Source: an uncultured Clostridia bacterium (GTDB taxonomy: Bacteria; Bacillota_A; Clostridia; TANB77; CAG-508). From it: 7,164 nt of DNA. The position numbers were made by a program, and so were the translations under genes. Position 1 is the stretch's first letter. Each line of letters begins with the position of its first letter. Shown here in pieces: positions 6,239-7,164 of this stretch. The stretch lies in contig CANQZZ010000071.1 in assembly GCA_947628465.1 (NCBI GenBank), positions 1-7,164 on the forward strand, written 5' to 3'. A model generated the notes under the pieces. It was given only the letters and a program-made list of their open reading frames with translations, was not told the origin of the DNA and did no database searches.

Positions 6239-6357
6239 TACTTATGTACCTCCTCTTGCTCAGATTCTTCTTGGTTTTCTACTTGTCCATCTTCAACTAA
6301 AACATCAATAGTATCCTCATTAAATGTTGTTTGTATTTCTTCTTCATTTTCTTCCAT
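6238..6357 (-). CDS. Short acidic protein in the lysis cassette
   Basis: 39 residues, starting MEENEEEIQTTFNEDTIDVL and ending EESEQEEVHK; about two fifths are Glu or Asp and there is no membrane segment. The start is supported by AAGGAGG 10 bases upstream, a 2-base gap after the holin stop and a stop codon sharing one base with the endolysin start, so it is translated in line with its neighbours. No family is recognised. Position between holin and endolysin allows a guess at a lysis accessory or antiholin role, but nothing in the sequence shows it; it may simply carry the endolysin's ribosome-binding site. Confidence 0.65.
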   Translation of the reverse strand: MEENEEEIQTTFNEDTIDVLVEDGQVENQEESEQEEVHK

Positions 6358-6359
6358 AA

Positions 6360-6569
6360 TTATTCTTCCTCCTTATTTAATTCAGGTAGACCTGCTACAC
6401 TTGTTAAAATACTATAAATAGCAGCAACTAAACTTGCACTTCCAACTGTTATCCAATTAATATCACTCATTAATCCACCAACAGTAACTAAACTTGCTGC
6501 TGTTTGACAAAATGTTTTTAATGCTCTTATTCCTGCAGCTTTTAACCATTCTAATATTTTTTCTTTCAT
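6360..6569 (-). CDS. Phage holin, r1t-like
   Basis: 69 residues. Holins form membrane holes at the end of the phage cycle and let the endolysin reach the wall. An amphipathic N-terminus (KILEWLKAAGIRALKTFCQT) precedes two hydrophobic segments at about 22-34 and 41-60. The protein ends AGLPELNKEEE with a charged tail. The 'RAxKTfxQTA ... SxLTSxAGLPE' pattern is typical of r1t-type holins. AAGGAGGG lies 12 bases upstream. It stands right after the tail-like gene and before the acidic protein and CHAP endolysin, forming a standard lysis cassette. Confidence 0.9.
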   Translation of the reverse strand: MKEKILEWLKAAGIRALKTFCQTAASLVTVGGLMSDINWITVGSASLVAAIYSILTSVAGLPELNKEEE

Positions 6570-6590
6570 ATACCTAATTTACCCTCCTTT

Positions 6591-6974
6591 TTAATCTATA
6601 GGAAATACAATTCCTCCTAAAGTTATAGTGATTCCTTGTCCAAAATCTCCTGAGCTTCTTTGAACAACTACATTTCCATCATTAGAGATTCTTATCTCAT
6701 GAACATCACAACTATCATCTGTTACACAAAAATTTAATCTTCGAGAAGAATTATAAAAGCCTTCTGGAAGTTTAAACATAGATGTAGCCCTTTCTTTAAC
6801 ATTTGTAATAGTTCCTTGCATATATACAATATTTCCTATTTTTCTATATTCTGGAACATAATAACCGCGATCCTTTCTCTCCTATCAATGGTTCTATTTC
6901 TATCCAACCACTATCATATATTTTATCTTCTAATTTTTTTGCTTTTTTCATTTCTTCATATAGTTGAGGTGTTT

Positions 6975-6978
<4 letters not shown>
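6591..6978 (-). CDS. Phage tail/baseplate-like structural protein with +1 frameshift at a CGG codon
   Basis: Start at 6978 with AGGTGG 6 bases upstream; the ATG overlaps the TGA of the 33-residue gene (ATGA). Unshifted, only 44 residues would be made. Skipping the C of the in-frame CGG (6867-6865) joins MKTPQLYEEMKKAKKLEDKI and SGWIEIEPL to GYYVPEYRKIGNIVYMQGTI and runs to residue 128, ending GGIVFPID. The 'YDSGWIEI ... YRKIGNIVYMQGTI' pattern is common in C-terminal parts of minor tail or tail-fibre proteins of Bacillota phages, where an exposed beta-rich domain is decorated. Its place just before the holin agrees. The exact structural role is not known. A second, smaller open frame beginning at 6821 is only the rear part of this gene. 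Confidence 0.8.
6864..6867 (-). other. Putative +1 recoding site CGGT (tail-like protein, Gly38)
   Basis: The in-frame CGG (6867-6865) follows TCG. Skipping the C gives GGT and continues EKGS-G-YYVPEYRKIGNIVY. Unshifted, the frame stops after six more codons beyond CGG. Confidence 0.7.
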
Positions 6979-7076
<98 letters not shown>

Positions 7077-7164
7077 ATTAATATACCTTCCTCGTATTAT
7101 ATATTTATAGTATTTAAAGTCCACTATATAAGACTTATGATATACTTATCTAAGATACTGTGGA

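Noticed and set aside
150..6867. CGG reassigned to Trp or Gln, as known in some Bacillota
   Set aside because: A reassigned three-base codon would not restore the reading frame; all four sites need a one-base skip.
150..6867. Ordinary pseudogenes caused by random decay
   Set aside because: All four breaks have the same size, sign and codon, there are no stops or deletions elsewhere in these genes, and one gene is dnaB. Sequencing error remains possible and is listed as the refuting case.
7096..7122. Promoter with TATAAT upstream of the 33-residue gene
   Set aside because: The -35 (TGGACT) is poor and transcription would start at or inside the ribosome-binding site; more likely chance AT-richness within a long late operon.

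Overview
AT-rich Bacillota DNA, most likely from a clostridial chromosome carrying a prophage or prophage remnant. The rplI-dnaB gene order, strong AGGAGG ribosome-binding sites, heavy AGA arginine usage, an r1t-type holin and a Spo0E-like domain all point that way. The species cannot be named from the sequence.

Layout, left to right. (1) 1-1513, minus strand: chromosomal core genes, with rplI (ribosomal protein L9) upstream of dnaB (replicative helicase, cut by the window edge). (2) 1720-3911, plus strand: a three-gene overlapping operon with an IbrA-like PAPS-reductase-family protein, a small GNAT-like protein and an IbrB-like ParB-fold protein. A strong promoter with a palindrome in its spacer precedes it and a bidirectional terminator follows. 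(3) 3948-4764, minus strand: an M15 peptidase/peptidoglycan-binding lysin and a 45-residue protein. These diverge from (4) 4953-5276, plus strand, an XRE regulator with a Spo0E-like tail, across a region rich in promoter and operator signals. (5) 5462-7076, minus strand: the end of a phage late operon, with a 33-residue microsatellite-encoded peptide, a tail/baseplate-like protein, a holin, a 39-residue acidic protein and a CHAP endolysin. A likely reading is that regions 2-5 are the lysis and accessory end of a prophage lying next to rplI-dnaB; no attachment site can be proven from one window.

The most striking observation concerns the reading frame. Three genes (dnaB, the M15 lysin twice, the tail protein) are broken by exactly one extra base, four sites in all. 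At every site the in-frame codon is CGG, and skipping its C puts the ribosome on a GGN codon for a glycine expected at that position, after which the family sequence resumes. No other gene in the window uses CGG as a sense codon. Eleven further CGG triplets lie out of frame in minus-strand genes and cause no disruption. This looks like +1 frameshifting (or four-base CGGN = Gly decoding) at an unassigned CGG codon, shared by a host core gene and phage genes. It resembles what is known for AGGY in Perkinsus mitochondria. A systematic insertion error in the sequence is the main alternative.
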